From Candidatus Scalindua sp. SCAELEC01 (lineage in GTDB: Bacteria > Planctomycetota > Brocadiia > Brocadiales > Scalinduaceae): 57,408 bases of DNA. Positions 1 through 8,089 of this stretch are shown here, in pieces; the stretch's first letter is position 1, and each line of letters opens with the position of its first letter. The stretch spans positions 1 to 57,408 of the forward strand of contig SHMT01000031.1 in the NCBI GenBank assembly GCA_004282745.1, in the 5' to 3' direction. The translations under genes and the position numbers were made by a program. The notes under the pieces are model-generated. The model saw only the letters and a program-made list of their open reading frames with translations, was not told where the DNA came from and did no database searches.

Positions 1-100
1 CCCACCTTCACCCAGAAGAGAGGTGGGTGGCGGAGAAGGGAATAAAAAATACTCCTTAAGCTGAGCTTTACTACAATTAAATCTATGCTTTTCCTTATTT

Positions 101-403
101 TTACCCACACATTCTGTAAAAGAGCCACTTTTCATGTATAGCAAACTGGGTTTCATGATACTGAGCCGAATTAATTAATATTTCCTTAAGTTTATCAGGA
201 TTGTTTTCAATTCGAATAACTCTTTTTTTAATTTCATCTTGTTTTTCACTATTTTCTGTATCCATATAATCTTGCATTAACTGCTTAATCACTTGTTCGT
301 TAATTGGTAATTCCTCTTTTTTCTTAGCGGTGTCGGCAATACTTATATGGGGAAAAACAAAAGAAATTGCAATAATAACGAAGCTATTTATGTTTATTCT
401 CAT
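101..403 (-). CDS. Small hypothetical exported protein
   Basis: A 100-residue product that I do not recognise. Residues 1-23 look like a signal peptide: basic start MRIN, a hydrophobic run (FVIIAISFVF) and a small-residue cleavage area near SIADT. The rest is highly charged and probably helical (KKKEELP, then a Glu/Lys/Asp-rich stretch to about residue 80) with one cysteine near the C-terminus. An exported or periplasmic location is inferred from the signal peptide only. No neighbouring gene gives a functional clue, and the downstream side is the window edge. It could also be a remnant of a longer gene. Confidence 0.5.
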   Translation of the reverse strand: MRININSFVIIAISFVFPHISIADTAKKKEELPINEQVIKQLMQDYMDTENSEKQDEIKKRVIRIENNPDKLKEILINSAQYHETQFAIHEKWLFYRMCG

Positions 404-805
404 TCTAGATCAAATCTGATTCTTTAATGTTTAAAATATAAAATGCGTTTGTATTGAATGGTAATGGGGTCTAATGCAAGAGTGATGCAGGATGCACTAA
501 CTCGAATCTAATGCTTCTTCAAAATGCTTATACCTACATTGTGCAGTTATTATTGAAAAGGTACAAGGAGCTTTTGAAAATAGATGTTCGCTAATTGATA
601 TAGCGAAAGTATTCAATTGGATGTAATAATTGGTTATGTCTTTTACTAGGGATTTTACTGTTTTACTCATGACGCTAAAATCGGCTGTCAGCGAAGATGG
701 TCATCGGTGTCTTTGCTTATTAATTAAAAGTCCGATTAAGTTTTGCCTATTTTGTCCACTAACTAGTGCTTGCGCGGAAACCCCTGGTTGAACCAAAACC
801 ACCAG
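404..805. other. Intergenic, no confident gene
   Basis: No convincing gene. One short plus-strand open stretch at about 501-626 reads without a start codon into a plausible protein tail (CAVIIEKVQGAFENR, then SLIDIAKVFNWM and a stop). It may be a gene remnant, but I cannot assign a family. Confidence 0.4.
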
Positions 806-1057
806 CTAGTGATGGTGATGATGGTGCCCGCTCTCACCCTCCAATGGACCACCAACCTTCTCAAGCGCTTCGGAGAGCGACTTTCCCGCCTCCTCCATAT
901 CACAAATGGCCTTCTCCAGTAGTTTAGCGAGTTCCTGTCCTGACTCTGCTCGAACTTCACCCTCCCACTTTTTGAACTCGGCTATATGGTTGTTATTGTG
1001 TTCAATCCAGTGAGGTAACATCACCTGAAGTTTTTTTGTTACATTTTGTTCTGACAT
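806..1057 (-). CDS. Small helical protein with natural C-terminal hexahistidine tail
   Basis: An 83-residue protein ending in Gly-His6. The start at 1057 is chosen because GGAG lies 5 bases upstream of that ATG; an ATG seven codons earlier (1078) has no ribosome site. The body is two charged helices: an N-terminal segment with HWIEHNNNHIAEFKKW, which already carries four histidines, and a Glu/Ala/Leu-rich segment (AKLLEKAICDMEEAGKSL), then the linker GGPLEGESG and six histidines. Histidine-rich tails of this kind generally bind nickel, cobalt or zinc. The next gene in the same direction upstream (1382-1582) is a CooT-like nickel-binding protein, so a nickel storage or delivery role is a reasonable inference, not proven. 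The hexahistidine is encoded by mixed CAC/CAT codons and resembles a cloning tag, but the rest of the protein and its context look native. Confidence 0.6.
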   Translation of the reverse strand: MSEQNVTKKLQVMLPHWIEHNNNHIAEFKKWEGEVRAESGQELAKLLEKAICDMEEAGKSLSEALEKVGGPLEGESGHHHHHH

Positions 1058-1210
1058 ACCTTCTCCGTTTTCGTTCATCCAACGAGTTTACACTCGAAAA
1101 CTATTTAATACCTAAATTTAGCTATACTTGATCGTGATACATACCGTATCGTTTATAAGTAATGCTTTATGTAAAACAATTGAATCAACCAGTCTCGTAA
1201 ATCATAAATT

Positions 1211-1269
1211 GTAGGGTTCGTTTCCCAAACGAGCCGCATATTAAAGGCTATTTGGGAAACAGCCCCTAC
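1211..1269. repeat. Imperfect inverted repeat (about 24-bp arms)
   Basis: GTAGGGTTCGTTTCCCAAAC at 1211 is matched in reverse by GTTTGGGAAACAGCCCCTAC-type sequence ending at 1269, with a short AT loop. It resembles small dispersed palindromic repeats. A second small hairpin (AGCGTAA / TTACGCT) lies just downstream at about 1287-1303. Located between the CooT-like gene and the His-tailed gene, it could act on their shared transcript. No second copy is seen in the window. Confidence 0.5.
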
Positions 1270-1381
1270 GTTTTTCGATCTTACAGCGTAAGAACTTTAC
1301 GCTAGGGCTTGCGAAAAAGAATTGGCAACCGGTCCTTTTCAATTTATCGACAACGTGTGGTAACTTTGACTCTTTAAGCGC

Positions 1382-1582
1382 CTAGACTTTCTCAGTTGCT
1401 TGAAGTATCAACTTACCAGCAAGAAAATCTATCGTCTTCACCGCAACCCCTGAGACAAGCTTCGGTTCTTCGAAAAACGTACTCACCTTGATTCCATCTT
1501 CAACCACTTCAAGCTGCGTAACGCTCTCCATTACCAACTCCTCCTGCCCCTCCTTATCCACCATTACACTCATCTGACACAT
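1382..1582 (-). CDS. CooT-family nickel-binding protein
   Basis: A 66-residue protein starting MCQMSVMVDKEGQEELVMESV. The Met-Cys start, the short beta-strand repeats and the KEGQEELVMESV segment match the CooT family (small SH3-like homodimers that bind one Ni(II) through Cys2 at the dimer interface). CooT helps nickel insertion into CO dehydrogenase in Rhodospirillum; many homologues are stand-alone. GGAGA lies 6 bases before the ATG. No CO dehydrogenase gene is in this window, so the client is unknown. The downstream His6-tailed protein on the same strand strengthens a nickel-handling reading. Assignment is by motif and length, without a search. Confidence 0.75.
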   Translation of the reverse strand: MCQMSVMVDKEGQEELVMESVTQLEVVEDGIKVSTFFEEPKLVSGVAVKTIDFLAGKLILQATEKV

Positions 1583-1794
1583 AGTATCTCTCCATAATTG
1601 AAAATATTAAATTAACTACTACCTCCATGATAACAAATTTTTCGAAATTCAAGAACTTAAATGTTATCGAGTTACTACTTACTACTCCTCACACAAAGAC
1701 ACAGAGACACAAAGATTGACTTTAGTTGAGTTCTCCATTTATACTCCTTGATATTCCACCCTTTATCAGATGTTATCCCACCATATTCTATCTA

Positions 1795-1939
1795 GTGTCT
1801 GAACGAAAACCCTGTGTTTGAATGAAAAGTGCCCAGGTACAAGGCGCGTAACAATATCGTAACCGGAACGTACAATTGTACGTGAGGATTTCGAAATTGT
1901 TGCAGCAACGTAGTAGATGGGTAGTTTTCGTTCAAACAC
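1795..1939 (+). mobile_element. R1 miniature inverted-repeat element, copy 1
   Basis: A 145-bp element bounded by GTGTCTGAACGAAAAC and GTTTTCGTTCAAACAC, which are near-perfect inverted ends. The host sequence TATCTA is duplicated directly on both sides (1789-1794 and 1940-1945). The interior is an imperfect hairpin centred on the perfect palindrome ACGTACAATTGTACGT. No reading frame is present. It lies 1 bp beyond the stop codon of the rhodanese gene (1947). Confidence 0.9.
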
Positions 1940-1946
1940 TATCTAC

Positions 1947-2843
1947 TTAATTTTCAATAATGATAGGATTTTGATCGTAATAGCTCCACTCAGCCCATGA
2001 ACCATCATAGTTGTGTAACTTGGCAGGGTCCCACCCCATAAGATAGAGGGCAAACATGTTTACCGTAGTCCTCACACCCACTTGGCAGTAAAAGACGTGG
2101 TTCTTCTCTCTGTCGATCCCATTCTCTTCGATCACCTTTTGGATCTCAACGGCACTCTTAAACTCAGTTGGGTTCTCCCCCGCTACCGTTGGTCGCTTAA
2201 ACTCTTTCCAGTTGAGGAATTTAGCCCAAGGAATCCTTCCCTTTCGATGGGCCCCCCACATGAGTTTCTGTCCCGCCCACTCATCCTCTTCGCGGGTATC
2301 CCACAGTTGGTAGGCCTGATCGCTCTTACAGAGCCAGACATCGCTCATACTTGCACTCCAGCCTGATATTGGTGCAGTAGCATTAAAATTCCCGGGTTTT
2401 GGCTTGGAAGGGGCAAGGAAGTTGGTTTTGTAGCCAGCTTGCTTCCAAGCCTGGAATCCCCCGTCCAGAACTCGAACATCCCTCTTCCCATAGAGGTAAA
2501 AGGCCCACCATAACCGTGTGGCATCAAGTTCATGATCATAGATCACAACTATCGAGTCATTATTGACCCCAAGACCCCGAGCAAACTTCTCAAACGAATC
2601 CCTGCTGAGTATCATACCGCCGGAGGGGTAAGATTCGTCAATATTACCAACATAGTCAGGACGCCAGACTCGAACAGAACCTGGAATATGCCCCAACCGG
2701 TAATCAATCATATTGGCAACAGCGATAATCACCAAATCAATGCTCGGTGTGTCTCTATATTTCTTCAGCTCTGTTACCGTGATCAAAGATTCGGCTCGCT
2801 CAAATCCCTTATACTTGCCCTCATTATTGAGAGAATCGTTCAC
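1947..2843 (-). CDS. Two-domain rhodanese-type sulfurtransferase, probably exported
   Basis: Two tandem rhodanese domains, about residues 20-140 and 165-290. The C-terminal domain carries the active-site loop CQVGVRT (YCQVGVRTT) that forms the persulfide; the N-terminal domain has Asp (IYDHELDATR) where a cysteine would be, so it is the usual inactive half. This is the thiosulfate/3-mercaptopyruvate sulfurtransferase (SseA-like) arrangement. The GTG at 2843 used here has a poor ribosome site. The frame stays open upstream to 2996 and encodes a hydrophobic signal-like stretch (YHLLIPAILFLVCVGFVP) preceded by GGAGG seven bases before a CTG at 2961-2963. The true protein is therefore probably about 40 residues longer, exported, and started at CTG. 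The PilZ gene ends about 30 bp upstream of that start, which suggests co-transcription. Confidence 0.88.
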   Translation of the reverse strand: MNDSLNNEGKYKGFERAESLITVTELKKYRDTPSIDLVIIAVANMIDYRLGHIPGSVRVWRPDYVGNIDESYPSGGMILSRDSFEKFARGLGVNNDSIVVIYDHELDATRLWWAFYLYGKRDVRVLDGGFQAWKQAGYKTNFLAPSKPKPGNFNATAPISGWSASMSDVWLCKSDQAYQLWDTREEDEWAGQKLMWGAHRKGRIPWAKFLNWKEFKRPTVAGENPTEFKSAVEIQKVIEENGIDREKNHVFYCQVGVRTTVNMFALYLMGWDPAKLHNYDGSWAEWSYYDQNPIIIEN

Positions 2844-2993
2844 GTCGCTCTTATCAATATCTGAAAAACCTGAATTCTCTCTCTTCTCCCATCCAATACC
2901 ACTAGTTGGTACAAATCCAACACATACCAGAAACAGTATCGCAGGTATCAGTAAATGATACAGAACTCTTCCTCCCCAAAAACACCCCCATTC

Positions 2994-3293
2994 TTATAAT
3001 ACGTGTAAAATCTTTTCGATATCTCTCTGTTCTGTGAATTCAACTCCAACAGAGTTTTTCAAGCCAGACAATTTGACCCATTTTATTTTCGCCTCGATTT
3101 TCGTTCGTTCCGATGCACCGGTGTCTATTTCAAGTAAGACCTCATCATCAATTCTCATATCAGATTGATCTCTTACCCCAATTATCTCCAAACCTGCCCC
3201 ACCGTCCGCCACATTTACGACAACCGTATTTACGAGTGCTTTAAAATTCTTACCCTTAATCTTCACCTCACACGGATAGAGTGATGGCAACAA
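2994..3293 (-). CDS. PilZ-domain protein (probable c-di-GMP receptor)
   Basis: About 100 residues of a single PilZ fold: beta strands CEVKIKGKNFKALVNT, the VNVADGGAGLEI segment in place of the (D/N)xSxxG motif, and the closing VKLSGLKNSVGVEFTE strand. The TTG start at 3293 is the first permitted codon but cuts off the c-di-GMP-binding RxxxR motif: the frame continues upstream as NENRRQTKRHLLPSL, open back to about 3368. A purine-rich AGGAG lies 8 bases before an ATT codon at 3333-3335, so ATT may be the real start. The degenerate second motif (Ala for Ser) leaves nucleotide binding uncertain. It lies just upstream of the rhodanese gene on the same strand. Confidence 0.72.
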   Translation of the reverse strand: MLPSLYPCEVKIKGKNFKALVNTVVVNVADGGAGLEIIGVRDQSDMRIDDEVLLEIDTGASERTKIEAKIKWVKLSGLKNSVGVEFTEQRDIEKILHVL

Positions 3294-3482
3294 ATGTCTC
3301 TTTGTTTGACGTCTATTTTCATTTTTCTTAGAAATCGAACTCTCTCCTAAAGAGTGAAGAAGGTGCTACTCAGGGTACAGGAAAAATAACTTGGTATTTA
3401 TACCTGTACCCTAAATGTACGTGCCGTCCGCAGTGATACTGGTAAGCTGTTCATACGAACAGTAAAGGATCAAAAACCATCA

Positions 3483-3764
3483 TTAACTTCGACTCGTAAT
3501 CTCAATAAGATGATACCCAAACTCTGTTTGAACGGGACCATGTACTTTGTTAATCTCCTCTTGGAACACTACCTGATCAAATTCCGGGACCATTTGACCG
3601 GGAGAGAATTCTCCCAAATCTCCCCCCTGCTTCCCGGAAGGACATTGAGAGTGCTCCTTGGCCAAATCGGCAAACTCTGATCCGCCTTCAATTTGGGTCT
3701 TTATCTCTTCGCACTTCTCCTTTGAGTCAACCAGGATATGACGTGCCGATGCTTTTTTTGTCAT
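3483..3764 (-). CDS. ppiC: Parvulin-type peptidyl-prolyl cis-trans isomerase
   Basis: A 93-residue, single-domain parvulin with no signal peptide, the same length as E. coli PpiC. Diagnostic segments are ASARHILV at the start, GGSEFADLAKEHSQCPSG, GGDLGEFSPGQMVPEFDQVVF and the closing TEFGYHLIEI. The start at 3764 is chosen because GGAG is 6 bases upstream; the open frame extends a further 31 codons upstream (to 3857) but that part is AT-rich and does not resemble the family. It speeds proline isomerisation during folding in the cytoplasm. It is separated from the PilZ gene by about 190 bp, so probably has its own promoter. Confidence 0.9.
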   Translation of the reverse strand: MTKKASARHILVDSKEKCEEIKTQIEGGSEFADLAKEHSQCPSGKQGGDLGEFSPGQMVPEFDQVVFQEEINKVHGPVQTEFGYHLIEITSRS

Positions 3765-4004
3765 CATAATCTCCATTTCTTTTAAATTATTATTTCTATA
3801 AAACGGTTTCTGTAGTATCACAAACTGAGTTGTATTGACTACAATCACCCTCCACAATATTATACAGGGGTTTAAGGTATCATCAATGGTAAATATACCG
3901 TAATTATTCAGCGAATTACAAAAGAGAATTCAGGAATCAGAAGTCGGAATGAAAAACTTTATATACCCTTGTCATGATGCATACCGAATAAGGTTAAAAT
4001 TCTT

Positions 4005-4032
4005 AACTTCAGAGATCCTGATCTCTGAAGTT
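4005..4032. repeat. Perfect 12-bp hairpin in divergent intergenic region
   Basis: AACTTCAGAGAT and ATCTCTGAAGTT are exact inverted arms around a CCTG loop. It lies in the 446-bp gap between the divergent parvulin and P5C dehydrogenase genes. There is no run of T after either arm, so it is not a standard terminator; an operator or a repeat relic are both possible. I see nothing else certain in 3765-4210. Confidence 0.55.
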
Positions 4033-4210
4033 GTGTCGTGGCAAAAAACATTCTGTATTCTGTCTCCCCCGCCTGAATGACGTAGTCGGGCAGGTGACTT
4101 CTGGATGCATAATAGGTACAAAATACCTTAAATTTGCATTATTCATTAGCCTGTGGTATTATGTACTGATCTTCAAAGATTAAAAAAACATCTTTTAAAA
4201 GTGAGTAGAT

Positions 4211-5845
4211 ATGTCAAATGCAAAATTCAACCTCAACTTGCCTATCAATGAGACGATAAAGAGCTACGCTCCAAACTCACCGGAACGGAAGATCATAAAG
4301 GCAAAGTTGAGTGAATTGCGAAGCCAGCAGGGAGAGATCCCCCTTATCATTGGAGGAAAAGAGATAAAAACGGGAAACACCGGAAAATGTATCCTACCTC
4401 ATGATCATGAAACGGTTATCGGCACATACCATAAAGCAGGTAAAAGCGAAATAGTGATGGCTATTGAAGCAGCCCTTAATGCATCTACTAAATGGGCGAG
4501 GATGGAGTGGCAAGATCGTGCTGCAATCTTTCTAAAAGCAGCGGAGATCCTCTCTGGACCCTGGCGCCCACTGTTAAACGCATCAACCATGCTGGGCCAA
4601 AGCAAGAACGTCTTTCAGGCGGAAGTGGATTCCGCATGTGAACTCATCGATTTTCTTCGCTTTAACCCCTTTTATGCTATGCAGATTTATGAAAATCAAC
4701 CTCTCATTTCATCCACCGGAACTTGGAACAGATCAGAATATCGGCCTTTGGAGGGTTTCGTTTTTGCTTCTACCCCTTTCAATTTTACCTCTATAGCCGG
4801 AAACCTTGCATCTGCACCAACCATAATGGGAAATGTTGTCTTGTGGAAACCCGCTTCAAACGCTGTCTATTCATCATATCTTGTCATGAAGCTCTTCGAG
4901 GAAGCTGGCTTACCTGACGGTGTAATAAACTTTATTCCCGGGCCTGGTGAAGAGATTGGGCCTATTATCATAAACTCTCCTGACCTTGCCGGCATCCACT
5001 TTACCGGGAGCACCAGCACCTTCCAGAATATCTGGCAGGCCATAGGGAAAAACATTCGAAACTACAAGAGTTATCCTCGCATTGTAGGCGAAACCGGTGG
5101 CAAGGATTTTGTTTTTGCTCACCATGATACGGAAATAGAGACGTTGGGTACTGCCCTCATACGAGGTGCATTTGAATATCAGGGACAAAAATGCTCAGCA
5201 GCATCCCGTGCCTATATCCCACGTAGTATTTGGCCCGAATTAAACGACTTCATTCTTTCTGAGCTAAAAACCGTCAGGATGGGAGATGTAGAGGATTTCG
5301 GCAACTTTGTCAATGCCGTAATAGATAAATCCGCGTTTGATAAAATAACGCAATACCTTGAATACATGAAAACCAACAGTGAAACAGAGATTCTCTGTGG
5401 AGGAAACTATGATAGCAGCAAGGGATATTTTATTGAACCTACTGTAGCGGTCACAACCAATCCCCATTCCCGTACAATGGAAGAGGAGATATTTGGCCCA
5501 ATACTCACCGTATATGTGTATGAGAACAATGCGTTTGAAGAGACCCTACATTTGTGCGATAAAACATCCCCTTATGGATTAACGGGGTCCATTTTCTCTC
5601 GTAACAGGGAGGCAATAACCACTGCAGAAAAGATCCTCGTGAATGCTGCAGGGAATTTTTACATTAATGACAAACCCTCTGGAGCTGCTGTTGGACAACA
5701 ACCATTTGGAGGAAGTAGGTTAAGCGGGACCGATGATAAAGCAGGCAGTATCCTGAATATGATTCGGTGGGTAAGCCCAAGAACCATTAAAGAGACCTTC
5801 ACACCGCCAGTAGATTACCGATACCCATTCATGGCGCCTGATTAA
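4211..5845 (+). CDS. pruA: L-glutamate gamma-semialdehyde (1-pyrroline-5-carboxylate) dehydrogenase
   Basis: A 544-residue aldehyde dehydrogenase of the P5C dehydrogenase (ALDH4) type, which oxidises glutamate semialdehyde to glutamate with NAD as the last step of proline breakdown. The N-terminal region with YAPNSPERKIIKAKL and the GGKEI segment are typical of ALDH4. The general-base Glu lies in GETGGKDF (about residue 293) and the catalytic Cys in GQKCSAASR (about residue 327). PFNFTSIAGN and the C-terminal GGQ-like QQPFGGSRLSGT loops are also present. Length agrees with stand-alone P5CDH (about 540); there is no PutA proline dehydrogenase domain and no proline dehydrogenase gene nearby. 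It is monocistronic, convergent with shc. Confidence 0.93.
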   Translation: MSNAKFNLNLPINETIKSYAPNSPERKIIKAKLSELRSQQGEIPLIIGGKEIKTGNTGKCILPHDHETVIGTYHKAGKSEIVMAIEAALNASTKWARMEWQDRAAIFLKAAEILSGPWRPLLNASTMLGQSKNVFQAEVDSACELIDFLRFNPFYAMQIYENQPLISSTGTWNRSEYRPLEGFVFASTPFNFTSIAGNLASAPTIMGNVVLWKPASNAVYSSYLVMKLFEEAGLPDGVINFIPGPGEEIGPIIINSPDLAGIHFTGSTSTFQNIWQAIGKNIRNYKSYPRIVGETGGKDFVFAHHDTEIETLGTALIRGAFEYQGQKCSAASRAYIPRSIWPELNDFILSELKTVRMGDVEDFGNFVNAVIDKSAFDKITQYLEYMKTNSETEILCGGNYDSSKGYFIEPTVAVTTNPHSRTMEEEIFGPILTVYVYENNAFEETLHLCDKTSPYGLTGSIFSRNREAITTAEKILVNAAGNFYINDKPSGAAVGQQPFGGSRLSGTDDKAGSILNMIRWVSPRTIKETFTPPVDYRYPFMAPD

Positions 5846-5898
5846 AAGTCCTGCACACATAGAAGGAAAACGGTTACAGAACTAGATATTTGCAGAAA

Positions 5899-7938
5899 TC
5901 ATTTCACCATATTTCTATATTTTCCCAGTGCGAGAAGAGGAAAGTAGCTCCTATACATATGATACCTCAGGTAAAAGACCTGAGGAAATCCGGTTCCCGT
6001 AAACTCTTCTTCATCCCATGTTCCATCTTCCTTCTGGTTGTTTATTAGATATTGGATGCCTTTTTCGACGGACTCAGAATCTCTCTCTTCTGTGCACAGC
6101 AGTCCTAATAAAGCCCACGATGTTTGAGACACCGTACTCTGGCCAATTGCTTTCAGAGAAGTATTCGAGTAAGACTTACAGGTCTCACCCCAACCACCAT
6201 CACTGTTCTGTACATTCTTCAGCCACGATGCAGCATCTTTCACATACTCTTTTGTCATATCTTCTTTAATTGAATAGAGACCGGATAAAACTGACCAGGT
6301 ACCATAAATATAATTTACCCCCCATCGCCCAAACCAAGAGCCGTCTTCCTCCTGTTCTTTCTTGAGAAAATCAACAGCCTTTTTGGCAGGCGGAAAATTG
6401 ACATCGTACCCGAGTCTCCCCATAACATCAAGCGCACGAGCCGTAATATCACTGGTACTTGGGTCAAGCAGTGCATTCCAGTCAGCAAAAGGGATGTGAT
6501 TCAGGATAGCCTTGTTATTATTTTGATCAAAAGAGCCCCACCCGCCATCATTACATTGCATACCCAGAAACCATTTAAATCCTCTCAGAATTGAGTCTCG
6601 TTGTCTTGCCTTGTCAGGCAAATCAATGCGCTGTAACGCCATTAAAACGACAGTTGTATCATCATTGTCCGGATAAAATTCATTTGCATGCTGAAAATAC
6701 CAGCCGCTAGGTTCTTTGACAGGGTTTTTAAGACTCCAGTCTCCAAAACTCCTGACCTCTTTTTCCAAAAGCCACTCCCCCGCACGTATCAATGCCGGAT
6801 GGTCGTGTGGTAACCCTGACTCCGATAGTGACAAGATTGACCATGGTGTATCCCACACCGGAGAGACACACGGTTGCATATGCAGAGAATCATTGTCATG
6901 GACTTCTAGTTTTTCAATTTCAATCAACGCCTTTTTTACCACCGGATGTTCATCTTTATAACCAAGACATTTCATGGCCATTACAGAATTAACCATGGCT
7001 GGCCAGATTGCACCTAACCCCCCCGACTTCTCAAAATGCTGTAACAACCACTTTTCAGCCTTTTCTATGGCAAGTTTCCTTAAAGGAATATAAGGACTCT
7101 TTTCATAGCGTCTAAGAATTGAATCTAACATAATAAAAATATTCTTAAAAGAGAAAATGCCTTTATCCCTTTCTAGTCGATAGCGCACCTTATCCTTTTG
7201 CAATACATATAACTCATCTAACGCAGCTTCGCCACCAATGTTGCGTCTTGGTTTCATTGCCATTACAATCCCCAAAGGAACTACAATGCATCTCGACCAA
7301 TAAGACATCTCATAAATATTAAAATAAAAAGAGTTAGGGAATAAAATTATTTCTATCGGTAACGCAGGTATTCCCTGCCAATCATATTGGCCAAAAATAG
7401 CGAGATAAATTTTTGTAAAAGTATTTGATTTTGTGATACCACCCAAATCAAGGATACACCTTCGAGCTTTTTCCATAAACGAATCTTCTTGAGAATGTCC
7501 AGCTAATTTTAAAGCAAAATAGCATTTTACCGTCACACTTATTTCACCGGGACCTTTGTAATAGATATTCCAACCGCCATCTTCTTGCTGTGTTCTTAAT
7601 AAAAACTGGGCCGCTTTTTCTTGCTTTTTTTTATCAACCCGTTGTATAAAATGCATAAGCATTATGTACTCAGCCGTTAATGCAGCATCTCCTTCCAGCT
7701 CTCCAACCCAAAAACCTTCTCTCTTATCTTGTTCCTTGAGCAAATGGTCTTGAGCCTTTTTAATGGTGGTGTGTAGCTTAGAATTACAAGTAAAACTATT
7801 CGCTGTCTCTTCTAATGGTTTTCCAAGACAAAGTTTTTTTGGATTCACCTTGTGTACCACTCCCCCATTTCTGCCATTCAAAAATTTGTAACTTACCCTG
7901 TCTATTTTCTCGATAAAATCAAATAAGAGATTTGTCAT
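5899..7938 (-). CDS. shc: Squalene-hopene cyclase
   Basis: A 679-residue class II triterpene cyclase. It has repeated QW motifs (QQEDGGWNIYYKG, CNDGGWGSFDQ, QEEDGSWFGRWG, QNSDGGWGETC, QKEDGTW) and the protonating DxDD motif as DNDDT at residues 424-427. It cyclises squalene to hopene/diplopterol at the membrane for hopanoid lipids. Length is within the family range (630-720). The N-terminal 50 residues are divergent. Anammox bacteria are known hopanoid makers. The gene is divergent from the OGG-type glycosylase with about 150 bp between them; no other hopanoid (hpn) gene is adjacent. Confidence 0.95.
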   Translation of the reverse strand: MTNLLFDFIEKIDRVSYKFLNGRNGGVVHKVNPKKLCLGKPLEETANSFTCNSKLHTTIKKAQDHLLKEQDKREGFWVGELEGDAALTAEYIMLMHFIQRVDKKKQEKAAQFLLRTQQEDGGWNIYYKGPGEISVTVKCYFALKLAGHSQEDSFMEKARRCILDLGGITKSNTFTKIYLAIFGQYDWQGIPALPIEIILFPNSFYFNIYEMSYWSRCIVVPLGIVMAMKPRRNIGGEAALDELYVLQKDKVRYRLERDKGIFSFKNIFIMLDSILRRYEKSPYIPLRKLAIEKAEKWLLQHFEKSGGLGAIWPAMVNSVMAMKCLGYKDEHPVVKKALIEIEKLEVHDNDSLHMQPCVSPVWDTPWSILSLSESGLPHDHPALIRAGEWLLEKEVRSFGDWSLKNPVKEPSGWYFQHANEFYPDNDDTTVVLMALQRIDLPDKARQRDSILRGFKWFLGMQCNDGGWGSFDQNNNKAILNHIPFADWNALLDPSTSDITARALDVMGRLGYDVNFPPAKKAVDFLKKEQEEDGSWFGRWGVNYIYGTWSVLSGLYSIKEDMTKEYVKDAASWLKNVQNSDGGWGETCKSYSNTSLKAIGQSTVSQTSWALLGLLCTEERDSESVEKGIQYLINNQKEDGTWDEEEFTGTGFPQVFYLRYHMYRSYFPLLALGKYRNMVK

Positions 7939-8089
7939 ATCCTCTATCTACCTTAATAAACGTATTGCCAGAAATAATGTTATATGGTCTTGTAATTATA
8001 GGATTTATAGTAAATTTAAACGGTTTTTTCAAGGAAAATTTTTAATATCTTGCCTTGACACAAAATATTGTTAAGTTACACTAGCACGC

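Noticed and set aside
806-850. His6 codons as a sign of vector contamination
   Set aside because: No vector sequence follows, the upstream protein is not a lab construct, and the gene sits in continuous anammox-like DNA with its own ribosome site.
2082-2864. Plus-strand frames opposite the rhodanese gene
   Set aside because: They overlap a clear two-domain rhodanese with its active-site motif and carry no motif themselves.
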